Source of the DNA: Alloalcanivorax gelatiniphagus | GTDB lineage: Bacteria; Pseudomonadota; Gammaproteobacteria; Pseudomonadales; Alcanivoracaceae | DNA: 64,000 bases | Assembly: GCF_005938655.1 (NCBI RefSeq) | Contig: NZ_VCQT01000044.1 | Span: forward strand, 124,001 to 188,000 | Reading direction: 5' to 3' | Part shown: one piece after another, positions 19,771 to 27,525 of the stretch | Numbering within the stretch: position 1 is the stretch's first letter | Layout: every line of letters begins with the position of its first letter | Program-made: the position numbers and the translations under genes | Notes under the pieces: model-generated | Databases searched by the model: none | Told to the model about the DNA's origin: nothing | The model's input: the letters and a program-made list of their open reading frames with translations, nothing else

Positions 19771-19785
19771 TCGGATCGACCTCTC
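19760..19785 (-). pseudogene. Degenerate inverted tRNA-Arg 3' fragment
   Basis: Read on the minus strand, this gives a T-arm-like stretch (GAGAGGTCGATCC) followed by CGGGCGTGCCA, the exact acceptor 3' strand and CCA of tRNA-Arg(CCG). The T-arm part is diverged and no complete cloverleaf could be drawn upstream of it. It looks like the remnant of a second, inverted tRNA-Arg. Confidence 0.5.
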
Positions 19786-19797
19786 CAGGTTCGACCA

Positions 19798-19879
19798 ACT
19801 CGCTTCAAAAGCGAGTCGGCGACGAGCGGCCAAAGGCCGCGAAGCCCCGCAGGGGTGGAAACGGCCAAAAGCCGTTTCC
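19798..19879. repeat. Chain of four hairpins downstream of tRNA-Arg
   Basis: ACTCGCTT/AAGCGAGT (19798-19816), GCGGCC/GGCCGC (19826-19840), CCCC/GGGG (19845-19855) and GGAAACGGC/GCCGTTTCC (19857-19879) follow each other closely with A-rich or short loops. No open frame of interest covers them. The style matches the hairpin chain upstream of the tRNA, though the sequences differ. Confidence 0.7.
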
Positions 19880-19942
19880 ATCAATCCTCTCCTCCACGCC
19901 TCTTCCCACCGGCCCACGGCAGGCCGCACCCCGCCTCCCCAT

Positions 19943-19963
19943 CGCGGCTGAAGCCGCTCCTAC
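19943..19963. repeat. Solitary REP element
   Basis: CGCGGCTGAAGCCGCTCCTAC is identical to element A of the array at 909-1407. Here it stands alone, 72 bp before the pyk start, without an inverted partner. Confidence 0.85.
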
Positions 19964-20034
19964 ATACCCACCAAACCGTCACCATTTTTTGCCACAATAG
20001 CGTCACCGTTCATCGCCCACGGGGAAACCACCGC

Positions 20035-21474
20035 ATGTTCCGCCGCACCAAAATCGTCGCCACCCTCGGCCCCGCCTCCTCCGATACCGACACCCTCGCC
20101 GCGCTGATCGACGCCGGGGTCAACGTGTTCCGCCTCAACTTCTCCCATGGTAGCGCCGACGACCACCGCGCGGTGGCCGCCCGGGTGCGCGATCAGGCGG
20201 CGGCCCTGGGCCGCACCGTGGCCCTGCTGGGCGACCTGCAGGGCCCGAAGATCCGCGTGGCCCGGTTCCGGGACGGGCCGGTCAGGCTGCGCGTCGGCGA
20301 AGCCTTCGCCATCGACACCGCCCTGGACAAGGACGCCGGCGATGCCAGCGTGGTCGGCACCGACTATGCGGGCCTGGCGCAGGACTGCCGTGAAGGGGAT
20401 GTTCTGCTGCTCAACGACGGCCTGATACAGCTGGAGGTCACCTCCATCGAGAACACGCGGGTGCATTGCCGCGTCAAGGTGGGCGGCGAGCTGTCCAATA
20501 ATAAAGGCATCAACCGGCTGGGCGGCGGCCTCAACGCCGAGACCATCACCGACAAGGACCGGCGCGACCTGGTGCTGGCCGCCGAACTGGACCTGGACTT
20601 CCTGGCGCTGTCCTTTCCCCGCCACGCGGACGATATCCACCAGGCCCGGGCCCTGTACCGGGACGCCGGCGGCCACGGCGCCATGGTCGCCAAGATCGAG
20701 CGGGCCGAGGCGGTGGCCGACCCGGCCACCCTGGATGCGCTGATCCAGGCCTCCGACGGCGCCATGGTGGCGCGGGGGGATCTGGCGGTGGAAATCGGCG
20801 ACGCGGAACTGGTGGGGGTGCAGAAGCACATTATCCGCCGCGCCCGGGACCTGGACCGGTTCGTGATCACCGCCACGCAGATGATGGAGTCGATGATCCA
20901 CAGCCCCCAGCCCACCCGCGCCGAGGTGTCGGACGTGGCCAACGCGGTGCTCGACGGCACCGACGCGGTGATGCTGTCGGCGGAAACCGCCGTGGGCGAT
21001 TACCCGGTGGCCACCGTGCAGGCCATGGACCGCATCATTCTCGGCGCCGAGCGCACCTACCAGAACCGGCCGCCGGCGCACCGGCTGGAACATGCCATGG
21101 AGCGCACCGATGAAGCCATTGCCCGGGCCGCCATGCACGTGGCCAACCATCTGGACGGGGTGCGGGCCATCATCGCCATGACCGAAACCGGCACCACCGC
21201 GCTGCTGATGTCCCGGGTACGCTCCGGGCTGCCGATCTTCGCGTTCACCCCCAACCCGCGCACCCTGCGGCGGGTCGCCCTCTACCGGGGCGTGGAACCG
21301 CTGCGCTTCGACACCACCCTGCCCGCCGACCAGGCCAACCGGGCCGCCATCGCCCATCTGCTGGAGGCCGGCCTGATCGAGCCCCGGGACCGGGTGATTC
21401 TTACCAAGGGCGACGCGGTGCGGCAGGGCGGCGGCACCAACACCCTGAAAATCGTCACCGTCGATCAGGTGTGA
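20035..21474 (+). CDS. pyk: Pyruvate kinase (PykA type)
   Basis: A 479-residue pyruvate kinase converting phosphoenolpyruvate and ADP to pyruvate and ATP. It has RRTKIVATLGPAS at the start, NFSHGS, LLGDLQGPKIRV, the SNNKGINRLGGGL stretch, the catalytic lysine region MVAKIERAEAV, MVARGDLAVEIG, and the signature ITATQMMESMI. The wording matches the PykA/type II branch more than PykF. The ATG at 20035 begins the conserved domain; an open frame extends upstream through the tRNA region but is not coding. A GC hairpin follows at 21517. Confidence 0.96.
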   Translation: MFRRTKIVATLGPASSDTDTLAALIDAGVNVFRLNFSHGSADDHRAVAARVRDQAAALGRTVALLGDLQGPKIRVARFRDGPVRLRVGEAFAIDTALDKDAGDASVVGTDYAGLAQDCREGDVLLLNDGLIQLEVTSIENTRVHCRVKVGGELSNNKGINRLGGGLNAETITDKDRRDLVLAAELDLDFLALSFPRHADDIHQARALYRDAGGHGAMVAKIERAEAVADPATLDALIQASDGAMVARGDLAVEIGDAELVGVQKHIIRRARDLDRFVITATQMMESMIHSPQPTRAEVSDVANAVLDGTDAVMLSAETAVGDYPVATVQAMDRIILGAERTYQNRPPAHRLEHAMERTDEAIARAAMHVANHLDGVRAIIAMTETGTTALLMSRVRSGLPIFAFTPNPRTLRRVALYRGVEPLRFDTTLPADQANRAAIAHLLEAGLIEPRDRVILTKGDAVRQGGGTNTLKIVTVDQV

Positions 21475-21516
21475 AGGTTCCCGGTCGACACATCTTGCAA
21501 CATTTTTCCCGTGGTC

Positions 21517-21537
21517 CGACCCCGCTGTCCGGGGTCG
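21517..21537 (+). terminator. GC hairpin after pyk (weak terminator candidate)
   Basis: CGACCCCG/CGGGGTCG forms an 8-bp stem with a 5-base loop 43 bp past the pyk stop. No T run follows. Confidence 0.35.
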
Positions 21538-21782
21538 CGCCATGCCAACCTGAATGAGTGAACACTTGTTTTCTGTTTAAAAAAGATTCTCTTCTTTTTT
21601 TCGGTATTCCATTCCACGAAATCGCCCAGAGCGCTTGTATAGCGGAATCAGGGGGGCTCAAAGGCCCGGAAACATCGTCAGCAATTTCTGTCTACCAACA
21701 AATGATCCGGAGCCGGCCCATATAGTTAACAGCTGTGCACATTAAGTGCAAAAGACGCTCTTAATACGGCAACGGCCCTTAC

Positions 21783-21796
21783 ATACCGCGCGGTAT
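21783..21796. promoter_or_regulatory. 14-bp perfect palindrome, possible operator
   Basis: ATACCGCGCGGTAT is a perfect palindrome located about 18 bp upstream of the candidate -35 box of the porin gene. The form suits a dimeric repressor such as a TetR-type protein, but no specific regulator can be named. Confidence 0.4.
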
Positions 21797-22079
21797 TTTG
21801 GTTCTTTACAGTATTGCTTCGCCGACAAAAGGGGCTCTAAGATAGCTCGTGACGACCGGGTGAAGCCTGTATTTTCGGGGCCTTCGCCGAAAGTCTAGTG
21901 GACTTGTTCAGCGCGAACGTGTCCGCTCGGGAGACGATGCCCTGGGAAGGGCACATAAAAGAGGGGTTTACGTTCATCGCCCGAAACGGGTCTTTCACCC
22001 AGGGGGTGGTGGCCGGTTCCAGGGATGACCGGATTACGGCCCTCGCAATACCAAAACTTCGAAGAACAGGACAAAAACA

Positions 22080-23450
22080 ATGGCACTTAAGTGGACCAAA
22101 AACGCTCCGGGAGCGCTGAACAGCAGTGCTGACCAACCCCGCCTTTCCAAACTGACCAAAGCCATCGGCGCGGCCACCGTGTTCGGTGCCATGACCGCTC
22201 TGTCTCCGGCAGCCCAGGCGCTGAAAACCGATTTCGGCATGGAATACCGTGCCACCGCCTTCGCCAACCAGATCGATGAAGATGGCCAGGCAAACGGCGG
22301 CACCACTGATACCGACACCGGCTTCGGCCACCTGATCCGCATCAAAGGCAACTTCCTGGACGAAGATACCGGCATCTCCGTCTACACCAGTGTGGAAGTG
22401 GCCGGTGACCGTTGGGCTGGCGACAACCACGGCGGCGCCGTGAACCCCTCTTTCAACAGCACCAGCCGTGGCGACAACGTGCGTCTGGACCTGGGCTATG
22501 TACAGATTCCGGTAGGCCACACCGTATTCCGCGTGGGCCGTCAGGCCACCAGCTACAACAACTGTTTCCTGGTGTGTGACGACCGCCGTGACCGGATCCT
22601 GGTGGTTCAGCCGTTCAGCAAGACCACCAGCGTGGTAGCGGGCTACGACCGTCGCTCCGACACCAGCGGCTATCGCAACCAGGATAACGGCGACATGAGC
22701 CTGCTGGGTCTGACCACCAAGATCAGCGACTGGAGCGCGGGCATCCTGTGGGTTCAGTGGTACAACAACTACGAAGGCGCGCGTAACCCCGGCTCCAACC
22801 CGGACGCCTACCCCCTGTCCAACGTCACCCTGTTCTCCGGTTACCTGGACGGCAGCCTGACCGAAGCACTGGACATGGCCGTGGGCTTCAACCTGTTCAC
22901 CAACGGCAACGTGGAAACCGGTGCCCCGAATGACGATCGCTTCTTCCAGGAAGACGCACCGTCCGCCTACCTGCGCCTCGGCACCAACCTGGGCATGGTT
23001 GATCTGGGCGTGCAGTACGCTGCTACCCGTGACGGCGGCCTGATCTCCCCCGGCTTCGACACCTGGTCCAGCCTGATCAACTCCAACCCGGAAGCCACCC
23101 AGAGCGCCAGCAGCATGTACCGCATGGGCGGCACCCTGGGCCTGAAGGACTTCGACGAGGATCTGCTGATCGCTCGCGCCAAGTTCAACGTCACGCCGAA
23201 GTTCTCCGTTACCGGCGCGGTTGGCCAGCTGTCCATCGACAACGGCACCAACGACGACGACAGCATGGTGTACGACCTGCAGTTCGCCTACCAGGCCAAC
23301 AAAGCACTGCGCACCTGGCTGTCCGTGGGCATGATCGAGAAGAACGACGTGGGCACCCTGGCCGGTAACGACCTGGTCGGTGGTGGCCTCGGCACCTTCG
23401 CCAACGAAGACGTGAAAGCCGCCAGCCTGAACATGACCGTGAACTTCTAA
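22080..23450 (+). CDS. Outer-membrane porin
   Basis: A 456-residue beta-barrel protein. A long signal peptide with a basic, polar n-region ends near SPAAQA (residue 47). The mature part is built of alternating strands with aromatic girdles and acidic loops (NQIDEDGQANGGTTDTD) and ends in the C-terminal phenylalanine of outer-membrane barrels (NMTVNF). Two close cysteines (NNCFLVCDD) may form a loop disulfide. Codon use is visibly different from neighbours (more GAA, CGT and TCC), as for a highly expressed gene. The permeant is unknown; similar proteins in oil-degrading bacteria are abundant general porins. It is monocistronic with a strong terminator. Confidence 0.85.
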   Translation: MALKWTKNAPGALNSSADQPRLSKLTKAIGAATVFGAMTALSPAAQALKTDFGMEYRATAFANQIDEDGQANGGTTDTDTGFGHLIRIKGNFLDEDTGISVYTSVEVAGDRWAGDNHGGAVNPSFNSTSRGDNVRLDLGYVQIPVGHTVFRVGRQATSYNNCFLVCDDRRDRILVVQPFSKTTSVVAGYDRRSDTSGYRNQDNGDMSLLGLTTKISDWSAGILWVQWYNNYEGARNPGSNPDAYPLSNVTLFSGYLDGSLTEALDMAVGFNLFTNGNVETGAPNDDRFFQEDAPSAYLRLGTNLGMVDLGVQYAATRDGGLISPGFDTWSSLINSNPEATQSASSMYRMGGTLGLKDFDEDLLIARAKFNVTPKFSVTGAVGQLSIDNGTNDDDSMVYDLQFAYQANKALRTWLSVGMIEKNDVGTLAGNDLVGGGLGTFANEDVKAASLNMTVNF

Positions 23451-23480
23451 GTTCGCGGGGCTGTCACTTTCCGACGTGGA

Positions 23481-23513
23481 AACGGGGCGACCTTGGTCGC
23501 CCCGTTTTCTTTT
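23481..23513 (+). terminator. Rho-independent terminator of the porin gene
   Basis: AACGGGGCGACC and GGTCGCCCCGTT form a 12-bp stem with a TT loop, followed by TTCTTTT. It is 31 bp past the porin stop. Confidence 0.92.
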
Positions 23514-23619
23514 CAGCATCCGTTTTTTCGAAGCGTCTTACGGTACTGGACAAGGCCTCCCTTCCTTGCCCAAACTCTTTTGTCCGCGCTACCGGTTCTT
23601 CTGATACGGAAACCCTTTC

Positions 23620-24477
23620 ATGATCAAGTTCAATTCCCGCACCGTTTTGCTTTCCGGCGCCCTCGCCGCTTTCGGCCTGAGCGGCTGCGCGCTTACCGAC
23701 ACCGAGGCGAAGCAGGCCATGGACATCGTCGATAGCCCCACCGCTCTCAATACACCGCAGGCAGAATGGGGCACGCCGTTCTGGGAACGGGGCAATCGCG
23801 CCGGTTCCGCCGACGATGGCAAGACGGCCCCCAGCTTTACCCGCCGCGACGCGCCCCTGGCGAACGTGGCCATCGCTCTCGACGACGGGCTGGACGCCAC
23901 CCTGCCCCGGGCGCTGACCGCCGGCGCCGCGGAGCACGGCATGCTGGTGCTGCCCAAGGGGCTGGTCCAGGACGCCCTCAACAACACCCCCGGCTGCGAT
24001 GACCTGGCCAGCGAGGCCTGCCGCTCGGCGCTGTCGGTCTATCCCGGCGCGCGCCTGGTGGTACGCATCGACGCCGCCAGCGGCGGCCAGGCTTCGGTAC
24101 GGGTTTGGGACACCGCGCTGAACAAGGAACTGGAAGAGCGGGTCGCCAATGACGACCAGGGCGCCGCCCGGCTGCTGGAGAGCCTGGGCAACCAGGTAGC
24201 GGCGGCGGAGTGGTCCGCCCGCCCGTTCGTGGGCGAGGGCGATGATCTGTACATCGCCGCCGGCCGCGTTAACGGTCTGGCGGAAGGCACTGAACTGGAA
24301 GTGCGTGAGCCGGGCCGCGCGGTGCGCTCGCCCACCGGTCAGGTAGTGGCCTGGCGGGCCGGCCAGGTGGTCGGCAAGGCGCGGGTGGCCGAATGGGTCG
24401 GCGCCACCCTGTCCCGGGTGGAGTCGGTCAGCGGCACCGCGCTGAGCCCCAAGCACCGCCTGTCCCTGGCGCCCTGA
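23620..24477 (+). CDS. Predicted lipoprotein of unknown function
   Basis: A 285-residue protein with a lipoprotein signal peptide: basic start, hydrophobic stretch and lipobox LSGC (Cys23). The rest is soluble. A middle segment (residues 80-200) alternates strands and helices with ALVVRIDAAS-like and VRVWDTALNKELEERV stretches, suggestive of a curli-like or YcfL-type fold with a putative beta-sandwich, but no family was recognised. The C-terminal 80 residues (LYIAAGRVNGLAEGTELEVREPGR) resemble domains that start with a small barrel. The Asp after Cys+1 position is absent (Ala24), so outer-membrane sorting is expected. Confidence 0.75.
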   Translation: MIKFNSRTVLLSGALAAFGLSGCALTDTEAKQAMDIVDSPTALNTPQAEWGTPFWERGNRAGSADDGKTAPSFTRRDAPLANVAIALDDGLDATLPRALTAGAAEHGMLVLPKGLVQDALNNTPGCDDLASEACRSALSVYPGARLVVRIDAASGGQASVRVWDTALNKELEERVANDDQGAARLLESLGNQVAAAEWSARPFVGEGDDLYIAAGRVNGLAEGTELEVREPGRAVRSPTGQVVAWRAGQVVGKARVAEWVGATLSRVESVSGTALSPKHRLSLAP

Positions 24478-24481
24478 GCGG

Positions 24482-25255
24482 CTACCCCCCGGCGCCGGGC
24501 AACGCTTCCAGCCGGGCCAGCCAACGCTGGCCCCGGTTGGACGCCAGGCCATCCGCCCAGCGGGTGGTTTCCGGCAGCCGGTAACGGGTGGTGCAGTGCA
24601 TCACCAGATCCAGGGCCCCTTGCAGATCCAACCGGTGCCCCGGTGACACGAACAGCGGCTTGAACCCGGGCCGGGTGCGCAGCACCGCGCCCAGGGTTTC
24701 TCCAGCTTGGTTTTCTTTTCCCGCACTCGCCTTACCGGCGCTTGCCCTGCCCGCCATAAGGGGGGTCCATTCCCCGCGCCCTTCCGGCACCGGCCCGTGC
24801 CAGCCATACAGCTTCTTCTTGGCCACCCCCACCGTGGGCAGACCGGTAAGCACGCCCAGGTGCGCGGCAATGCCCAGCCGGCGCGGATGGGCCACGCCGT
24901 GGCCATCGCACAGCAGCACGTCCGGGAGGGTTTGCAGTTGTTCCAGGGCCTTGAGAATCACCGGACACTCGCGGAACGACAGCAGGCCGGGCACATAGGG
25001 AAAGCGCACCGGCAGACGGGCCAGGGCGTAGTCCACCGGCTCCAGGTCCCGATGGCGCAGCACCACGATGGCGGCGCGGGCGGTGTCACGATTCTCGAAG
25101 CCCACGTCCACCCCGGCCACGGTGGCCGGGGTCGGCAGGTCCGGTTGCAGCCGCACCTGCCGGGCGGTCTCCAACTGCAGGGCTTTGGCGCGGGCCGGCG
25201 TGATCGCCGCCCAGTCCCGTTGCAACTGTTCAGCGCTTATCGGTTCCGCGCTCAT
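24482..25255 (-). CDS. nfi: Endonuclease V
   Basis: A 257-residue endonuclease V, which nicks DNA one phosphodiester 3' of deoxyinosine. Active-site acids are visible: Asp50 in VAGVDVGF, Glu96 in LLSFRECPVI and Asp117 in LLCDGHGVAHPRRLGIAAHLG; TVGVAKKKLYG and FVSPGHRLDL are also conserved. The ATG at 25255 gives a normal N-terminus. The protein is about 30 residues longer than E. coli Nfi, partly because of a low-complexity insert with ASAGKASAGKENQAG near residues 171-185. It lies 73 bp downstream of the PepSY gene on the same strand and converges with the lipoprotein gene. Confidence 0.93.
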   Translation of the reverse strand: MSAEPISAEQLQRDWAAITPARAKALQLETARQVRLQPDLPTPATVAGVDVGFENRDTARAAIVVLRHRDLEPVDYALARLPVRFPYVPGLLSFRECPVILKALEQLQTLPDVLLCDGHGVAHPRRLGIAAHLGVLTGLPTVGVAKKKLYGWHGPVPEGRGEWTPLMAGRASAGKASAGKENQAGETLGAVLRTRPGFKPLFVSPGHRLDLQGALDLVMHCTTRYRLPETTRWADGLASNRGQRWLARLEALPGAGG

Positions 25256-25328
25256 GATGGTTGGCCTCTCGCTATCAGCAGCAAAACGCCAGCCTAACAT
25301 GGGGCCGGACCGGCCCCGGCGGCCGGTG

Positions 25329-26894
25329 TCAGGCCGGGTCGGCGGCGGCACCAGCGGCGGCCCGCGCCGTGCCGGTCCACAACGGGTGGGGCGCCGCGCG
25401 CCGCTGGCGGCGTCCCCTCAGCCCCGCCACCAGCAGCAGGCTGGCGGCCACCGCCCAGAGCGCGCCGTTGACCAGCAGAATGTCCGGGTCCCGCCAGCCA
25501 CCGAAGCCCTCGAAGGCCCCCTGCACCAGCGGCGCCAGGCCGTACAGGCCCGCGCACAGCAACGGGCCCAGCCGGGCGGTGGTCAACGGCGGCGCCCGGA
25601 AGGCGGCGGCCAGGGCGATCAACAGGGTCACCAGGAAGGCGATTCTTTCCGCCGGGGCGGTCCAGGCGGACCAGGGCGAATACAGCACCGGCTTGCTGAT
25701 CAGGAAGCTCACCGCCAGGCCGGCGATCACGCCAAAGGTCACGCCCAGGGTCAGCCGCAGCATCACGGCGGCGGCCCGGCTCGGGCCCTGGCGGTCGGTG
25801 CGCCGCTCGCACCACATGATGTTGCCGGAGAAAAACAGCAGACAGCCCAGCAACGCCAGCACGAAATACAGCAGACGCACCAACAGGCCACCGTAGTCGC
25901 CGAAGTGCAACGAATAGACCGGCGCCAGGAAGCGGTCGTTGAGGGTGCGGTTGCCCGGCCCGGTGGTGGTGAGCAGGGCGCCATCGTCGCCGCGCATCAC
26001 CACATGGGCGTAATGGCCCACGTTGCCGTGCACCGAACCGCCCACGTCCACCACCGCGTTTTCATCGCCGTACTGCCGCAGCTCGATCCAGCCCACCTCC
26101 AGCTCCGGCAGGGCCTGTTCGGCCCGGGCCAGGTAACGGTCCACGCCGGCCATGGCTGTCGGATTACCGCTGGCCTCCGGGGTGGGCCAGGCTTCCGTGG
26201 CCTCGGTGAAGGCGCTCTGGAATTGCGGGCCGAACACCAGGCCGCTCATTACCAGCGCCAACAACGCCACGCAGCACATGGCGGCGCCGGTCCAGGCGAA
26301 GATCACATGGAAGGGAAAGCTGAGCACGCCCACCAGATTGTGCAGGTTCTTCCAGTAGCGGCGCAGGTTGCCCTGGTGCTTGAGGGCGAAGAGTTCCTTC
26401 TTCAGCCGGGACCAGTGGATCAACAGGCCGCCGATCAGGGCGGCGCCATACAGCACCGAGACGATGCCCATCAGGTGGATACCGACCTTGGGCAGGGCCA
26501 GCTCGTAGTGCAGTTGGTTGACGAATTCCGACAGCCCGGAGCCTTCCACCGCCAGGTTCTCGCCGGCGTCGTTGAAGTCGCCGGCGTGTTCGGTGCGCCA
26601 CACCGGCTCACCGTCCACCGTGTCCCGCCAGATCGCCGAGGGGTCGTCACCGGGAATCAGATACATCCTTTGGCCGGCCTCGGGATGGTTGGCGAGCACC
26701 GTGTCGAGCAGGGCCTGCAGGCTGGCGTCCCGGGCCGGGCCGGCGTCGTCATGGGCCGGCTCCTGCCAGTGGTGCAACTCATGGTGGAACATGTTCAGGG
26801 CACCGGCGAAGAACGCCACGAACAGCGCCAGGCCGGCCAGGATGCCCACCCAGGCGTGCAGGTCGATGTGCCGTTTCAGGGTCGCGGCGCGCAT
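25329..26894 (-). CDS. PepSY-associated membrane protein (iron-uptake related)
   Basis: A 521-residue membrane protein with the PepSY_TM layout. The first helix is HAWVGILAGLALFVAFFAGALNMF, followed by a large periplasmic part with two PepSY-like segments, further helices (YFVLALLGCLLFFSGNIMW and others), and conserved histidines at membrane edges (HHELHHW, RKNLHNLVGVLSFPFHVIF type). Such proteins are found with siderophore receptors and may reduce or release iron at the inner membrane. Its ATG overlaps the stop of the small protein upstream (ATGA), and the operon carries a Fur box, which supports an iron role. Confidence 0.85.
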   Translation of the reverse strand: MRAATLKRHIDLHAWVGILAGLALFVAFFAGALNMFHHELHHWQEPAHDDAGPARDASLQALLDTVLANHPEAGQRMYLIPGDDPSAIWRDTVDGEPVWRTEHAGDFNDAGENLAVEGSGLSEFVNQLHYELALPKVGIHLMGIVSVLYGAALIGGLLIHWSRLKKELFALKHQGNLRRYWKNLHNLVGVLSFPFHVIFAWTGAAMCCVALLALVMSGLVFGPQFQSAFTEATEAWPTPEASGNPTAMAGVDRYLARAEQALPELEVGWIELRQYGDENAVVDVGGSVHGNVGHYAHVVMRGDDGALLTTTGPGNRTLNDRFLAPVYSLHFGDYGGLLVRLLYFVLALLGCLLFFSGNIMWCERRTDRQGPSRAAAVMLRLTLGVTFGVIAGLAVSFLISKPVLYSPWSAWTAPAERIAFLVTLLIALAAAFRAPPLTTARLGPLLCAGLYGLAPLVQGAFEGFGGWRDPDILLVNGALWAVAASLLLVAGLRGRRQRRAAPHPLWTGTARAAAGAAADPA

Positions 26895-27148
26895 CAGGCT
26901 CCCCCATACAGCGAGGTGGTTTGCAGCAACAGCCAGGCCAGGCCGTTGGCCACCAGCAGACCGGCGCCAAGCCGCCAGGGGGTGCGAGCCAACCCGGCCA
27001 GCACGATCAACGCCGCCCAGACCAGCAGCGACAGCAGCATCAGCGGCACCAGCCACTGGCGCCAGTCCACCGGCACCGCCGCCGCCAGCAGGCCACACAG
27101 CATCATTGCCAGCGGCAGACCCAGCAAGGTGCCCAGCAGGCCTCTCAT
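26894..27148 (-). CDS. Small membrane protein of the iron operon (DUF3649-like)
   Basis: An 84-residue protein of two or three hydrophobic helices (GTLLGLPLAMMLCGLLAAAVP, LVPLMLLSLLVWAALIVLAGLA, LLVANGLAWLLL). Size, position and pattern fit the DUF3649 iron-uptake proteins that accompany PepSY and DUF3325 genes, but the match is by layout, not by a diagnostic motif. Both ends are coupled by ATGA overlaps: its start to the DUF3325 stop, its stop to the PepSY start. Confidence 0.7.
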   Translation of the reverse strand: MRGLLGTLLGLPLAMMLCGLLAAAVPVDWRQWLVPLMLLSLLVWAALIVLAGLARTPWRLGAGLLVANGLAWLLLQTTSLYGGA

Positions 27149-27435
27149 GGGCGCTCTCCCGCGCCCTGGCGGCGCCCGGGGCGGTAGCCGTCCACCCAGT
27201 GGCCGACCATCAGCGCCGGGGCCATGGCCCCCAGGGCGAACACCCACAGCGCCGTGAACAGCCCGACGCCGATGCCCAGTTGCCAGGCCCAGCCGGCGGC
27301 GGCGCCGGCCACCAGCACCCCACCGGCGAGCCGGGCGGCCGGCGGCAACGGGCGATACAACGCCCGTTGCTGGCGGTCGGAGAGATACAGAAGAAAGCAG
27401 CCGCCGAGCTGCACGGCGAGCAGAAGAAGAGGCAT
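27145..27435 (-). CDS. DUF3325 family small membrane protein
   Basis: A 96-residue protein with three hydrophobic helices and the DUF3325 pattern: short N-terminal helix MPLLLLAVQLGGCFLLYLS, then a DRQQRALYRPLPPAARL linker, then two helices. It is the first gene of the PepSY operon and lies 18 bp downstream of a Fur-box-like sequence. The ATG at 27435 was preferred to an upstream frame because the latter would run through the Fur box. The molecular role is unknown. Confidence 0.75.
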   Translation of the reverse strand: MPLLLLAVQLGGCFLLYLSDRQQRALYRPLPPAARLAGGVLVAGAAAGWAWQLGIGVGLFTALWVFALGAMAPALMVGHWVDGYRPGRRQGAGERP

Positions 27436-27452
27436 GATGGCGCGCACATAAC

Positions 27453-27471
27453 GATACTGACAATTATTCGC
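27453..27471 (-). promoter_or_regulatory. Fur box upstream of the DUF3325-PepSY operon
   Basis: GATACTGACAATTATTCGC matches 14 of 19 positions of the consensus GATAATGATAATCATTATC. It lies 18 bp upstream of the first ATG of the operon. Iron-dependent repression is inferred. Confidence 0.65.
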
Positions 27472-27525
27472 ATTTATACGCGCCCGGCACCGCCCGGTCA
27501 ATCGAGGCGCCGGGGATCGGACGGA

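Larger units (their letters stand above)
21475..22079 (+). other. 605-bp intergenic leader upstream of the porin gene
   Basis: No convincing gene was found here; the short frames lack homology-like features. It is locally AT-richer (for example 21570-21605). It holds a GC hairpin, two operator-like inverted repeats (TGCAC/GTGCA with a 5-bp spacer at 21736-21750, and the 14-bp palindrome at 21783-21796) and a weak promoter candidate, TTGCTT (21814-21819) with an 18-bp spacer to TAAGAT (21838-21843). That would leave a leader of about 230 nt before the porin ATG. Confidence 0.5.

Noticed and set aside
19714-20034. Upstream extension of pyk through the palindrome and REP element
   Set aside because: The extension would translate the tRNA 3' end, terminator and REP; conserved pyruvate kinase sequence starts exactly at ATG 20035.
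21898-22119. Small plus-strand frame before and into the porin gene
   Set aside because: It overlaps the porin start in another frame, begins with GTG without a good ribosome site, and shows no domain or signal peptide.
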